Source: an uncultured Clostridium sp.
GTDB lineage: Bacteria; Bacillota; Clostridia; Oscillospirales; Butyricicoccaceae
DNA: 46,905 nt
NCBI GenBank assembly: GCA_947427035.1
Contig: CANEGK010000016.1
Location: 1-46,905 of the forward strand
Reading direction: 5' to 3'
In this document: positions 24,420 through 32,340 of the stretch, in pieces
Numbering within the stretch: the stretch's first letter is position 1
How the letters are laid out: each line of letters opens with the position of its first letter
The notes under the pieces: model-generated
What the model was told of the DNA's origin: nothing
What the model saw: the letters and a program-made list of their open reading frames with translations, nothing else
Databases searched by the model: none
Translations under genes and position numbers: made by a program

Positions 24420-24884
24420 ATGTACCGCACGCCGGGAATGTATATGGAAGCGCTGCGCAGGCTGGACAAAGCCTATCGCCGCTATTTCCAGCACGAGCTG
24501 CGCGCCTTTGCGCTGACGCCGGGCGAGGTGACGGCGCTGCTTTTTCTGTATAACAATGCGCCGCATTTGGACACGGCGACCGACATCGCGCGGTGCAAAG
24601 GGCTGTCCAAAGCGCTGGTAGCGCGTTCGGTCGAATCGCTCCAGCAAAAGGGGTACCTGACGGCGGAGCGTGACCGAAGGGATCGCCGCGTGGTACACCT
24701 GGCGCTCAGCGAAAAGAGCCGCCCCATCAGCCGGGAGATCGGCCAGAAGCAGGATGACATTTTACAAAAGCTGGGCGAGGGAATCGCCCCCGGCGAACTG
24801 GAAGCCGCCCTTCAAACCCTGGAGCGTCTGAGTGAAAACGCCCGGAAATACCTGACAGGAGTGAGTGATGATGCACAAGACTGA
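24420..24884 (+). CDS. MarR-family transcriptional regulator
   Basis: 154 residues. The winged helix is visible as ALTPGEVTALLFLYN, TATDIARCKGLSKALVARSVESLQQKGYL and the wing ERDRRDRRVVHLAL with the D-x-R-D-x-R signature. AAAGGGAGG ends 9 bases before ATG 24420; ATG 24441 is a possible alternative. The gene overlaps the MATE transporter gene by 17 bases, the common arrangement of a repressor with the efflux pump it controls. Confidence 0.93.
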   Translation: MYRTPGMYMEALRRLDKAYRRYFQHELRAFALTPGEVTALLFLYNNAPHLDTATDIARCKGLSKALVARSVESLQQKGYLTAERDRRDRRVVHLALSEKSRPISREIGQKQDDILQKLGEGIAPGELEAALQTLERLSENARKYLTGVSDDAQD

Positions 24885-26250
24885 AGCCGCCGGCGGGGCG
24901 GATCTGGGGCGCGACAAAATCGGCCCTCTGCTTTTCAAACTGGCCATGCCCGCCATTGTGGCGCAGATTGTCAATTTATTATACAACATGGTCGACCGCA
25001 TGTACATCGGGCACATTGCAGAAGTAGGGCCCGAAGCGCTGACCGGCGTCGGCGTCTGTATGCCGGTCATCATGGCGGCGTCGGCCTTTGCCGCGCTGGT
25101 CAGCATGGGCGGCGCGCCGCGCGCCTCCATCATGATGGGGCGGGGCGACAAGGAGCAGGCGGAAAACATACTGGGCAACTGCACCGCCCTGCTGGCCGGC
25201 GTCGCCGTGCTTCTGACGCTGGTCGTTTCCGTCTGGGGGCGGGACATTCTGCTGGCCTTTGGCGCCAGCGAAAACACCATTCCCTACGCGTGGCAGTACA
25301 TGCAGATTTACGCGCTGGGGACGCTTTTTGTTCAGCTGGCGCTGGGACTCAACGCCTTTATCAACGCGCAGGGCTTTGCCCGCGTCGGCATGATGACCGT
25401 CGTCATCGGCGCGGTGTGCAATATCGTGCTCGACCCGATTTTTATCTTTGCCTTTGGCATGGGGGTCCGCGGCGCGGCGCTGGCCACCATTTTGTCGCAG
25501 GCCGTATCCTGTGTCTGGATTCTTCGTTTTCTGACCAGCGAAAAGAGCAAGCTGCGCATCCGGCGCGGCAACCTGCCCCTGCGCAGAAAGGTTTTCCTTC
25601 CCTGCCTGGCGCTCGGCCTGGCCCCCTTTATCATGCAGTTTACCGAAAGCGTCCTCTTTGTCTGCTTTAACACCAGCCTTTTGCGCTATGGCGGCGACAT
25701 CGCCGTCGGCGCCATGACCATTCTGTCCAGCGTCATGCAGTTTTCCATGCTGCCCCTGCAGGGGCTGACACAGGGGGCGCAGCCCATTGTCAGCTTCAAC
25801 TTCGGCGCGGGAAATATCGGCCGCGTCAAGCAGACCTTTTGGCTGCTGCTCAAATGCTCCATGGTCTATTCCGGGGCGATGTGGCTTTTGTGTATGCTGA
25901 CGCCGCAGCTGTTCATCGGCATCTTTACCGCCAATGCAGAGCTGGCCGCCTTTACACGCTGGGCCATTCGCATTTATATGGCTGCGTCGGTTATTTTCGG
26001 CATACAAATCGCCTGCCAGCAGACCTTTATCGCGCTGGGCAACAGCCGTACCTCGGCCTTTCTTGCCCTGCTGCGCAAGGTCATTCTGCTCATTCCGCTC
26101 ATTTTCATCCTTCCGCAGCTTATCAGCGACAAGGTACTGGCCGTCTTTCTCGCCGAGCCGGTGGCCGACGTCATCGCCGTCAGCGTAACGGCCACCCTGT
26201 TTGCGCGCGAATACCGCAGGCTGCCGCCGGAGAAGCGGGCGGAAAAATAA
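24868..26250 (+). CDS. MATE-family efflux transporter
   Basis: 460 residues with about twelve transmembrane helices in two homologous halves. Recognisable MATE stretches: LAMPAIVAQIVNLLYNMVDRMYIGHI, LGLNAFINAQG, GLTQGAQPIVSFNFGAGN and ACQQTFIALGNSRTS. Exports cationic drugs or metabolites using a Na+ or H+ gradient. The start is placed at ATG 24868, 6 bases after AGGAG; GTG 24865 and ATG 24871 are alternatives. Translationally coupled to marR and ends at a terminator. Confidence 0.93.
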   Translation: MMHKTEAAGGADLGRDKIGPLLFKLAMPAIVAQIVNLLYNMVDRMYIGHIAEVGPEALTGVGVCMPVIMAASAFAALVSMGGAPRASIMMGRGDKEQAENILGNCTALLAGVAVLLTLVVSVWGRDILLAFGASENTIPYAWQYMQIYALGTLFVQLALGLNAFINAQGFARVGMMTVVIGAVCNIVLDPIFIFAFGMGVRGAALATILSQAVSCVWILRFLTSEKSKLRIRRGNLPLRRKVFLPCLALGLAPFIMQFTESVLFVCFNTSLLRYGGDIAVGAMTILSSVMQFSMLPLQGLTQGAQPIVSFNFGAGNIGRVKQTFWLLLKCSMVYSGAMWLLCMLTPQLFIGIFTANAELAAFTRWAIRIYMAASVIFGIQIACQQTFIALGNSRTSAFLALLRKVILLIPLIFILPQLISDKVLAVFLAEPVADVIAVSVTATLFAREYRRLPPEKRAEK

Positions 26251-26268
26251 CCGGTTTATGAAAAAACA

Positions 26269-26305
26269 AGGCCGCCTGGCCCCGCAAAGGGGCGGGCGGC
26301 TTTTG
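26269..26305 (+). terminator. Terminator of the marR-MATE operon
   Basis: Two-part stem: GCCGCC (26271-26276) with GGCGGC (26295-26300) enclosing GCCCC / GGGGC, then TTTT. Confidence 0.75.
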
Positions 26306-26325
26306 ACTTCCGAGGCCGCGCAGGC

Positions 26326-26622
26326 TCAGCGGTTGTCCTTTGCGATTTCCGAAAGCTCGGGGAACTTGCCCATAATATAAGAGTAGCTTTTTCGGCCGTG
26401 GGGCAGCATACATTGGCTGCAATCTTTGACGCCGTTTTCCAGCCAGACGGGGTTGCCGCCGCAGTGGCTGCCCAGCGCGTACAGCGGACAGTAGCAGAAC
26501 AGACAGTTGAAGTCGTCAGGGTTCTGCGTCTGGTGGCAGGGAAAAAACTCACAGGCTTTATGCTGGACAAAGGAATACTTGCACTCTTCGGGCGCTTTTT
26601 CAAACAGGCTTTTTTCGGACAT
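26326..26622 (-). CDS. Cysteine-rich small metal-binding protein
   Basis: 98 residues with nine cysteines, in the order C, CEFFPC, CLFCYC, HC, CSQC. The pattern FVQHKACEFFPCH...NCLFCYCPLY...CSQCMLPH corresponds to the zf-like Cys-rich small domain (PF04071 type), thought to bind metal. Function unknown. ATG 26622 follows GGAGGGAAG; a longer frame to 26700 runs into the promoter. It has its own promoter (26659-26687) and is downstream of the EFR1-type gene on the same strand. Confidence 0.78.
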   Translation of the reverse strand: MSEKSLFEKAPEECKYSFVQHKACEFFPCHQTQNPDDFNCLFCYCPLYALGSHCGGNPVWLENGVKDCSQCMLPHGRKSYSYIMGKFPELSEIAKDNR

Positions 26623-26658
26623 GGGCGCTTCCCTCCGCTTTCGTGGAATTTGTACATT

Positions 26659-26687
26659 ATTGTATGTGCTTTTTGACGGGCTGTCAA
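26659..26687 (-). promoter_or_regulatory. Promoter with -35 inverted repeat for the Cys-rich gene
   Basis: Minus strand TTGACA (26687-26682), 17 bp, TACAAT (26664-26659). TTGAC-N5-GTCAA, a perfect inverted repeat (26673-26687), covers the -35, so a repressor site is possible. Confidence 0.7.
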
Positions 26688-26775
26688 CCACAGAGAGCAC
26701 CTGGATGCCCTCCGCAGGGCCTGGATTTCTCTTTTTTGCTTTTACGGCTGCCTGTCAAATTATCCGAGCAGGCAG

Positions 26776-27624
26776 TCATTCCCTATCCCGGCTGATTTCT
26801 TTTCTGTCCCACATCAAATCCTTTGCCCGAATCAGCGGATGATGATAGCGCTTGCGTTTTTCGGGAAGGCGCAGGATTCTGGATATCAGGGTGCCAAGCT
26901 CCTGATAAGCCGGCGGCGTTTTAAACTGGATTGCTTTTGCCGGGCAATAGGCAACGCAGGCGTTGCACCCGTGGCAGTGGTGATTCCATACAGGGCGGTT
27001 TTCCCGCATGGAAATGTTGCGGGTCGGGCATACCTTTTCGCACGTTCCGCAGCCGCTGCACCTCCCGTCGGTAAAGAACCCCTTGTCGTACTCCTTTTCG
27101 ACTTCCATATAGGGCCCCATGACCTTTTTGTATCGCCTGCGTGTTATGGGCGACATACGGGGGTACGCTCTGCGCTTTTTCTGACTTATCTCATTGCCCG
27201 CCCGCTTCATTTGCTTTTCCATATAGGGCACCATGATTTTTTCAGGCGGAAACGGCGGATATGCGATACATTGGCTTGCCACGCAACGCAAAGCGCGGCC
27301 ATAGTCCAGGCGCGCCCCCTTACCGGCAAGGATTTTTTCCACCGTTTCAAAGCTTTTCCCCAAAACGGCAATATAGGTTGTCACCATGAAAATGTAGGCT
27401 TTCGGGTTGACGGCGAGCCGCTCGATAAAGCTTTTAAACGTCCCCGGTATATCCCATTCATAAACGGGACATACAAAGCCGATCACGTCTGCATCCTCCG
27501 CAGAGGCCTCTTCGGGGTCGCAACGTACATTGATTAATTCTGCGCCGCCAATTCCTTCGGCAATGATCAAAGCCGCCCGCAGGCTGTTTCCCGTACCGCT
27601 GAAATAGTAAATCACTTTTTTCAT
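26776..27624 (-). CDS. EFR1-family flavodoxin/ferredoxin fusion
   Basis: 282 residues. N-terminal flavodoxin-like domain (YYFSGTGNSLRAAL, FMN phosphate loop; FVCPVYEWDIPGTFKSFIE), a basic linker of about 60 residues, then two 4Fe-4S motifs CSGCGTCEKVCP and CHGCNACVAYCP. An electron-transfer protein of the EFR1 type; partner unknown. ATG 27624 is preceded by GGGGTGATAAA; in-frame ATG 27654 is an alternative. Base composition is a little more A/T-rich than its neighbours. It is divergent from prfB. Confidence 0.88.
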   Translation of the reverse strand: MKKVIYYFSGTGNSLRAALIIAEGIGGAELINVRCDPEEASAEDADVIGFVCPVYEWDIPGTFKSFIERLAVNPKAYIFMVTTYIAVLGKSFETVEKILAGKGARLDYGRALRCVASQCIAYPPFPPEKIMVPYMEKQMKRAGNEISQKKRRAYPRMSPITRRRYKKVMGPYMEVEKEYDKGFFTDGRCSGCGTCEKVCPTRNISMRENRPVWNHHCHGCNACVAYCPAKAIQFKTPPAYQELGTLISRILRLPEKRKRYHHPLIRAKDLMWDRKEISRDRE

Positions 27625-27652
27625 TTTATCACCCCGCCGGTTTGCCGCTTCC

Positions 27653-27681
27653 ATGATATCACAGCCGGTTTTGGCTGTCAA
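27653..27681 (-). promoter_or_regulatory. Promoter of the EFR1-type gene
   Basis: Minus strand TTGACA (27681-27676), exactly 17 bp, TATCAT (27658-27653). Confidence 0.75.
27661..27678. promoter_or_regulatory. Inverted repeat inside the EFR1 promoter
   Basis: ACAGCC-N6-GGCTGT, perfect 6-bp arms filling the -35/-10 spacer; operator candidate. Confidence 0.5.
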
Positions 27682-27683
27682 AA

Positions 27684-27702
27684 TACCTTAGCACAAAAGG
27701 TA
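27684..27702. promoter_or_regulatory. Second inverted repeat upstream of the EFR1 -35
   Basis: TACCTT-N7-AAGGTA, perfect 6-bp arms, immediately upstream of the minus-strand -35; a place where activators bind. Also 24 bp from the prfB -35. Confidence 0.45.
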
Positions 27703-27725
27703 AAAGAGGTAAGATCTCCTGCGTC

Positions 27726-27754
27726 TTTACTCGCGGCGGTTTTTCCTGTATAAT
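27726..27754 (+). promoter_or_regulatory. Promoter of prfB
   Basis: TTTACT at 27726-27731, 17-bp spacer, perfect TATAAT at 27749-27754. Confidence 0.8.
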
Positions 27755-27789
27755 AGAAAGGCTAATCCGAATGATTGGAGCATTATGCC

Positions 27790-28908
27790 ATGATTCAATA
27801 CGACGAGATTAAAAACAAGCTGGTCAACATGCGCCCGCAGCTTTCAGAGCTGCGCGCTGCGCTTGACCTGGACCGCGGGCTGGACGAGGCCGCTGAGCTG
27901 GAAAAAAAGACGGCCGCCCCCGACTTTTGGGACGACCCGGAAAACAGCCAGCGCGTTTTGCAGCGCATCAAGCATTTGCAGGGCAAAAGCCAGCGCTATA
28001 CCAGGCTGGCCGCTTTGTATGAGGACACGCTGACGCTGGTCGAAATGGCCGAGGAAATGGGCGACGAAAGCCAGCTGCCCGAAATCGAGCGCGATTTCAA
28101 GGCCTTTTGCGCCGAGCTGGAGGATCAAACCCTCTCCACCCTGCTGACCGGCGAGTACGACAAAAACAACGCCATCATGTCCTTTCACGCCGGCGCGGGC
28201 GGCACCGAGGCGCAGGACTGGGCGCAGATGCTTTTGCGGATGTATACCCACTGGGCGGACAACCGCGGCTTTAAGTACAAAATTCTCGACATCATCGACG
28301 GAGAGGAAGCGGGCATTAAAAGCGCCGATCTTCTGATTGAAGGCGAAAACGTTTTCGGCTACCTGAAAAGCGAAGCGGGCGTACACCGCCTGGTGCGCGT
28401 TTCGCCCTTTGACGCTTCGGGCCGCCGCCACACCAGCTTTTCTGCCATCGAGGTCATGCCCGAAATCGACGACGATCTCGAAGTGGAAATCAACCCCGAC
28501 GACCTGAAGGTGGACACCTACCGTTCGGGCGGCGCGGGCGGCCAGCACGTCAACAAAACGGAATCGGCCATCCGCATCACCCACATTCCGACCGGCATCA
28601 TCGTCGCCTGCCAGAACGAGCGCTCGCAGCACCAGAACCGCGAGGTCGCCATGCGGATGCTCAAGAGCAAGCTGGTGGAAATCAAAGAGCGCGAGCATCT
28701 TGACAAGATCTCGGACATCAAGGGCGTGCAGAAATCCATCGAATGGGGCAGCCAAATCCGCTCGTACGTCTTTATGCCCTATACGCTGGTCAAGGATCAC
28801 CGCACCGGCTTTGAAAACGGCAACATCGGCGCGGTCATGGACGGCGACCTCGACGGGTTTATCAACGCCTACCTGCGTGCCGCCGCCACCGGCAACTGGG
28901 CCAAGTGA
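27790..28908 (+). CDS. prfB: Peptide chain release factor 2, without programmed frameshift
   Basis: 372 residues in one uninterrupted frame. Recognises UGA/UAA stop codons and triggers peptide release. SPF (205-207), the stop-codon reading motif of RF2, and GGQ (250-252) in SGGAGGQHVNK are both present. In most bacteria prfB carries an in-frame UGA at codon 26 within CTT TGA C, read through by +1 shifting; here codons 25-26 are CTT GAC (27862-27867), one T shorter, and no upstream AGGGGG-type stimulator is seen, so autoregulation by frameshift is absent. ATG 27790 has TGGAG about 10 bases upstream. Followed closely by a Nudix gene. Confidence 0.96.
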   Translation: MIQYDEIKNKLVNMRPQLSELRAALDLDRGLDEAAELEKKTAAPDFWDDPENSQRVLQRIKHLQGKSQRYTRLAALYEDTLTLVEMAEEMGDESQLPEIERDFKAFCAELEDQTLSTLLTGEYDKNNAIMSFHAGAGGTEAQDWAQMLLRMYTHWADNRGFKYKILDIIDGEEAGIKSADLLIEGENVFGYLKSEAGVHRLVRVSPFDASGRRHTSFSAIEVMPEIDDDLEVEINPDDLKVDTYRSGGAGGQHVNKTESAIRITHIPTGIIVACQNERSQHQNREVAMRMLKSKLVEIKEREHLDKISDIKGVQKSIEWGSQIRSYVFMPYTLVKDHRTGFENGNIGAVMDGDLDGFINAYLRAAATGNWAK

Positions 28909-28916
28909 CGCGCGAT

Positions 28917-29366
28917 ATGGAAGTTCATTTCCTTTCGGACGCGCCCGATGAAAAAATCCAGTTCGTCGTAACGGCTGCCCAGTCAGGCGGCCGCTGGGTC
29001 TTTTGCCGCCACCGGGATCGGACGAGCTGGGAACTGCCCGGCGGCCACCGCGAAGCGGGCGAAACGCCGGAGCAGGCGGCGCGGCGCGAGCTGTATGAGG
29101 AAACCGGCGCTCTGGATTATTCCATCACTCCGGTCTGCCCTTATTCCGTGACCGACGGCCCGATCGTCACCTACGGCATGATCTACGCCGCGTGCATCCG
29201 CACGTTCGGCCCCCTTCCCCCCTTTGAAATTTGCGAAATCACGCTGCTGGACAGCGCCGATCTCGCATCGCTCAACTGGTGTTATCCGCATATCCAGCAG
29301 CCGCAGCTGCGGTATGCGGCGCCCTTTTTGGCTCGAATCGCCGCCGGCGAAGAGGCCGGGCGGTAA
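28917..29366 (+). CDS. Nudix hydrolase
   Basis: 149 residues from ATG 28917 (MEVHFLSDAPDEK). A GTG at 28905 overlapping the prfB stop would add four residues; the ATG is preferred because relatives commonly start MEVxF. The Nudix box is complete: GGHREAGETPEQAARRELYEETGA spans it with the RE-x2-EE core. It hydrolyses a nucleoside diphosphate linked to some moiety; the substrate is unknown. It probably shares the prfB transcript. Confidence 0.88.
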   Translation: MEVHFLSDAPDEKIQFVVTAAQSGGRWVFCRHRDRTSWELPGGHREAGETPEQAARRELYEETGALDYSITPVCPYSVTDGPIVTYGMIYAACIRTFGPLPPFEICEITLLDSADLASLNWCYPHIQQPQLRYAAPFLARIAAGEEAGR

Positions 29367-29440
29367 TTTTTCCCGCGCTGTGTCGTATTTTGTCTGAAAC
29401 GCACGGCCCGCACAGCGCAGATTTAGGAGAGGCTTTTATT

Positions 29441-30145
29441 ATGATCGGGTTCTACAATTACACTGTCATCCTCACCTTCCTGGGGCTGGTCGTCTCGGTT
29501 TTCGGCATGACCCAGGCAATGGAGGGGCATTTTCGCATGGCTATCTTCTGCCTGGCCTTTGCCGGGCTGTGCGACACCTTTGACGGCAAGGTGGCGCGCA
29601 CCAAAAAGGATCGCACCGACGCGCAGAAGCTCTTCGGTATTCAGCTCGATTCGCTGTGCGATATCGTCTGTTTCGGCGTCTTCCCTGCGCTCATCTGCTA
29701 CCGCCTGGGGGTGCGCGGCTCGCTCGGCTTTATCGCCATCAGCTACTACTGCCTGTGCGCCGTTATGCGACTGGCCTTTTTCAACGTGCTCGAAACCAAC
29801 CGCCAGATGGACGCTTCATCCGGGGAGAAGGTGTACCACGGCCTGCCCGTTACCTCCATCGCCATTATTTTCCCCATCACCTTCCTGCTCGAATTCTTAA
29901 TTCCCGAGCACTTCTTTTCCCCCCTGCTCATCATCATGCTTTTTGCCGTGGCGACCTGCTTTATCCTCGACTTCCAGATGAGGCGGCCCAAGCCGGCCAT
30001 CCTCGGCGCGCTCATTCTGCTGGCGGCCCTCGCCGTCAGTGTCATCTTTTTCTTCTCGCGCTTTGATCCGTCGGCTTCGGCCGAATATCCCGAAGGCCCG
30101 GAGGAGCCGCTGATCGATCAGATTGGGGACAGCGTCAATGATTAG
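29441..30145 (+). CDS. pssA: CDP-diacylglycerol--serine O-phosphatidyltransferase
   Basis: 234 residues, integral membrane enzyme making phosphatidylserine from CDP-diacylglycerol and serine. The CDP-alcohol phosphotransferase signature is visible: DTFDGKVART followed by G-x3-D-x3-D in FGIQLDSLCDIVCFG. Roughly six to eight hydrophobic segments follow. The C-terminal 25 residues are acidic. TAGGAGAGG precedes ATG 29441. The gene overlaps psd by 8 bases, which identifies it as phosphatidylserine rather than phosphatidylglycerophosphate synthase. Confidence 0.92.
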   Translation: MIGFYNYTVILTFLGLVVSVFGMTQAMEGHFRMAIFCLAFAGLCDTFDGKVARTKKDRTDAQKLFGIQLDSLCDIVCFGVFPALICYRLGVRGSLGFIAISYYCLCAVMRLAFFNVLETNRQMDASSGEKVYHGLPVTSIAIIFPITFLLEFLIPEHFFSPLLIIMLFAVATCFILDFQMRRPKPAILGALILLAALAVSVIFFFSRFDPSASAEYPEGPEEPLIDQIGDSVND

Positions 30146-31001
30146 TGTCGACCGCGCCGGCAACCGCACCCAGATCTATGACGGCCAGGGGCGGTTTGTC
30201 GATTTTCTGCTGGAGACGGCGCCCGGCCGGCTGCTTTTGCGGCTGCTGGTTCGCCCCTGGGTGTCGCGTCTGGCCGGGTGGTTGCTTGACCGCGCGCCTT
30301 CGCGTCTGCTCATCGGCCCTTTTATGCGCCGCAACGGCATTGCCCCGGACGATTGGGCGGAAGAGCGCTGGCCCAGCTATAACGCCTTTTTCTGCCGCCG
30401 CATCCGTCCGGAAAAACGGCCTTTTGACTTTGACCCCTATCACCTTGTCGCCCCGTGCGACGGAAAGCTGACCGTCTGCCCCATCGGCGCCGATTCGGTT
30501 TTTTCCATCAAAGGGGTCGATTATACGATGGAAAGCCTGACCCGCAGCGCGGAGCTGGCCGAACGCTTTTGCGGCGGCATGCTGCTGTTGTTCCGGCTGT
30601 CGGTCGACGATTACCACCGCTACAGCTGGGCGTGCGACGGCACAGCCGGCGATGCTGTCCGCATTCCCGGCGTTTTTCACACCGTCAACCCCCGCGCCGC
30701 GGCCAAACGCCCCATTTATCGCGAAAACACGCGGGAATACACCCTGCTCGACGCCGACGTCTTCGGCCCCATGCTGGTGATGGAGGTCGGCGCCATGTTG
30801 GTCGGCCGCATTGTCAACAGCCCGGCTTCTGGCCCGGTGCATCGCGGTGACGAAAAGGGCCGCTTCGAGTTCGGCGGCTCTAGCATCGTTCTTTGTTTGA
30901 CAGCCGGCAGCGCCGTGATTGACGAGGATATCGTGTGCAATTCGCTCGACGGGCTGGAAACCCTTGTGAAAATGGGGGAGAAAATCGGTGCGCACCGCTG
31001 A
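30138..31001 (+). CDS. psd: Phosphatidylserine decarboxylase proenzyme
   Basis: 287 residues. Converts phosphatidylserine to phosphatidylethanolamine. The self-cleavage site is GGSS at residues 246-249 (FEFGGSSIVLC), expected to give a pyruvoyl group from Ser248; supporting motifs are PCDGK (Asp108), DDYHRYSW (His160), FGPMLVMEVGAMLVG and SGPVHRGDEKGRFEFG. Start ATG 30138 has GGGGA upstream within pssA. The arrangement pssA-psd with overlaps is a phosphatidylethanolamine synthesis operon. Confidence 0.95.
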   Translation: MISVDRAGNRTQIYDGQGRFVDFLLETAPGRLLLRLLVRPWVSRLAGWLLDRAPSRLLIGPFMRRNGIAPDDWAEERWPSYNAFFCRRIRPEKRPFDFDPYHLVAPCDGKLTVCPIGADSVFSIKGVDYTMESLTRSAELAERFCGGMLLLFRLSVDDYHRYSWACDGTAGDAVRIPGVFHTVNPRAAAKRPIYRENTREYTLLDADVFGPMLVMEVGAMLVGRIVNSPASGPVHRGDEKGRFEFGGSSIVLCLTAGSAVIDEDIVCNSLDGLETLVKMGEKIGAHR

Positions 31002-31725
31002 AAAAACCGAACTCAACCGCCTGGGCCGCTGGTATGATCGCTATTTAAGCGGCTGGCTGGCGCCTCGCTTTGCCTTTGTGCCGCTTGTCCTCTGCTACGC
31101 ATTGAACTGCCTGATTTATTTCGGCACGCAGCTTTTGATGCGCCACGCCGCCCCCCTGTGCATGGAAACCCCGCTCGACGGGCTTTTCCCCTTTATGCCC
31201 GGCTGGGTCTGGGTGTATATTTTCTTTGTCCCCTTCTGGCTTTACGGCTACATCCGCGTTTCGCGGCTGCGGCGCGCCGATCTCGACCGGCTGGTCGCAG
31301 CGCACCTTTTGTGCGAGGCGGCGTGCGCGCTTTTCTTCATCCTGCTGCCGACGACCAATACCCGCCCCGAACTGCCGCAGGGCTTTTCCGCCGCGGCGCT
31401 TGGGCTGATTTATCAGCTGGATCCGCCGCGCAATCTTTTCCCTTCCATTCACTGTATGGTCAGCTGGCTGTGTTGGGCCGGGGTGCGCGGAAATCCGCGC
31501 GTGTCGCGCGCCGAGCGCTGGCTTCTCTTTGCCGGCGCTGTGTGCATCTGTCTTTCCACCCTTTTTGTCCGCCAGCATGTGCTGGCCGATGTCTTTGCCG
31601 GCATCGCGCTGGCCGAAGCCGGCCTGGCAGTGTCCCGCCATACCGGCCTTGCGCCGGCGCTGTCGCGCCTGTTCGCCAAGCTGGAGCTGCGGCTTTTCGG
31701 CGCCGTGGATGAGCAGGCGGATTAA
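30988..31725 (+). CDS. PAP2-superfamily membrane phosphatase
   Basis: 245 residues, about six transmembrane helices. The phosphatase motifs are NLFPSIHCMVSW (PSxH) and FVRQHVLADVFAG (R-x5-H-x3-D), as in the PAP2/inositolphosphotransferase-like group. The GTG start at 30988 has GGGGGAG 7 bases upstream and overlaps psd by 14 bases. As third gene of the pssA-psd operon it most likely dephosphorylates a phospholipid or isoprenoid phosphate, or transfers a head group; which one is open. Confidence 0.86.
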   Translation: MRTAEKTELNRLGRWYDRYLSGWLAPRFAFVPLVLCYALNCLIYFGTQLLMRHAAPLCMETPLDGLFPFMPGWVWVYIFFVPFWLYGYIRVSRLRRADLDRLVAAHLLCEAACALFFILLPTTNTRPELPQGFSAAALGLIYQLDPPRNLFPSIHCMVSWLCWAGVRGNPRVSRAERWLLFAGAVCICLSTLFVRQHVLADVFAGIALAEAGLAVSRHTGLAPALSRLFAKLELRLFGAVDEQAD

Positions 31726-31772
31726 AATATTATCCAGATGCCGCCCCACCGGCGACAGCAAACAATAAAAGC

Positions 31773-31810
31773 AAAAGCGCTGTAAACCTTAAAGGTTTAC
31801 AGCGCTTTTT
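31773..31810. terminator. Bidirectional terminator after the pssA operon
   Basis: 17-bp perfect stem (31773-31789 with 31793-31809) with AAAA and TTTT ends; serves the convergent genes on both sides. Confidence 0.92.
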
Positions 31811-31826
31811 CAATCAATGCTCTTCC

Positions 31827-32324
31827 CTATTCTGCCGGCGTCTCGGGCAGTTTGCAGACGTCTACCCAGCCGGCCGCCTGCGAGCACTGCTCCAGTTCGG
31901 CACAACTCAGCTCGACGGCCGACGCATCGCTGCCCGCGGCGGGAAAAATGGTGTCAAACCGCTCAAGCGAACGGTCAAGCCATACCTCACACTGCCCCTG
32001 CGGCAGGTTAAAAGGGCAGACGCCGCCGATATAGTGCCCGGTAAACGCGCGCACCTGCTCGGGCGTCAGCATCTTTGCCTTCATTCCAAACCGTTCTTTA
32101 AAGCGCTTGTTGTCAATGCGCGCATCGCCCGCTGCAACAATAAGAACGGCGCCTTCGCCCTCCTTTTTCAAAAAGGACAGCGTCTTTGCAATACGCGCCG
32201 GAATGACCCCGACGGCCTGCGCCGCCAGTTCGACAGTGGCGCTCGACACATTGAACTCGCGCACGCGCCCGTCCAGGCCCCATGCGTGCAGATATTGTTT
32301 GACCTTTTCCACTTCTGCTGCCAT
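31827..32324 (-). CDS. YbaK/EbsC-family aminoacyl-tRNA deacylase
   Basis: 165 residues. Motifs TVELAAQAVGV, RIAKTLSFL, LIVAAGDARIDNKRFKERFG and FTGHYIGGVCPFNLP match YbaK/ProX-type proteins that clear mischarged tRNA (for example Cys-tRNA-Pro or Ala-tRNA-Pro). Start ATG 32324 follows AGGAGCTTTGGCA; the longer frame to 32387 overlaps the upstream gene. The gene lies 16 bases after the EamA gene and is co-transcribed with it. Confidence 0.9.
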   Translation of the reverse strand: MAAEVEKVKQYLHAWGLDGRVREFNVSSATVELAAQAVGVIPARIAKTLSFLKKEGEGAVLIVAAGDARIDNKRFKERFGMKAKMLTPEQVRAFTGHYIGGVCPFNLPQGQCEVWLDRSLERFDTIFPAAGSDASAVELSCAELEQCSQAAGWVDVCKLPETPAE

Positions 32325-32340
32325 TGCCAAAGCTCCTGTT

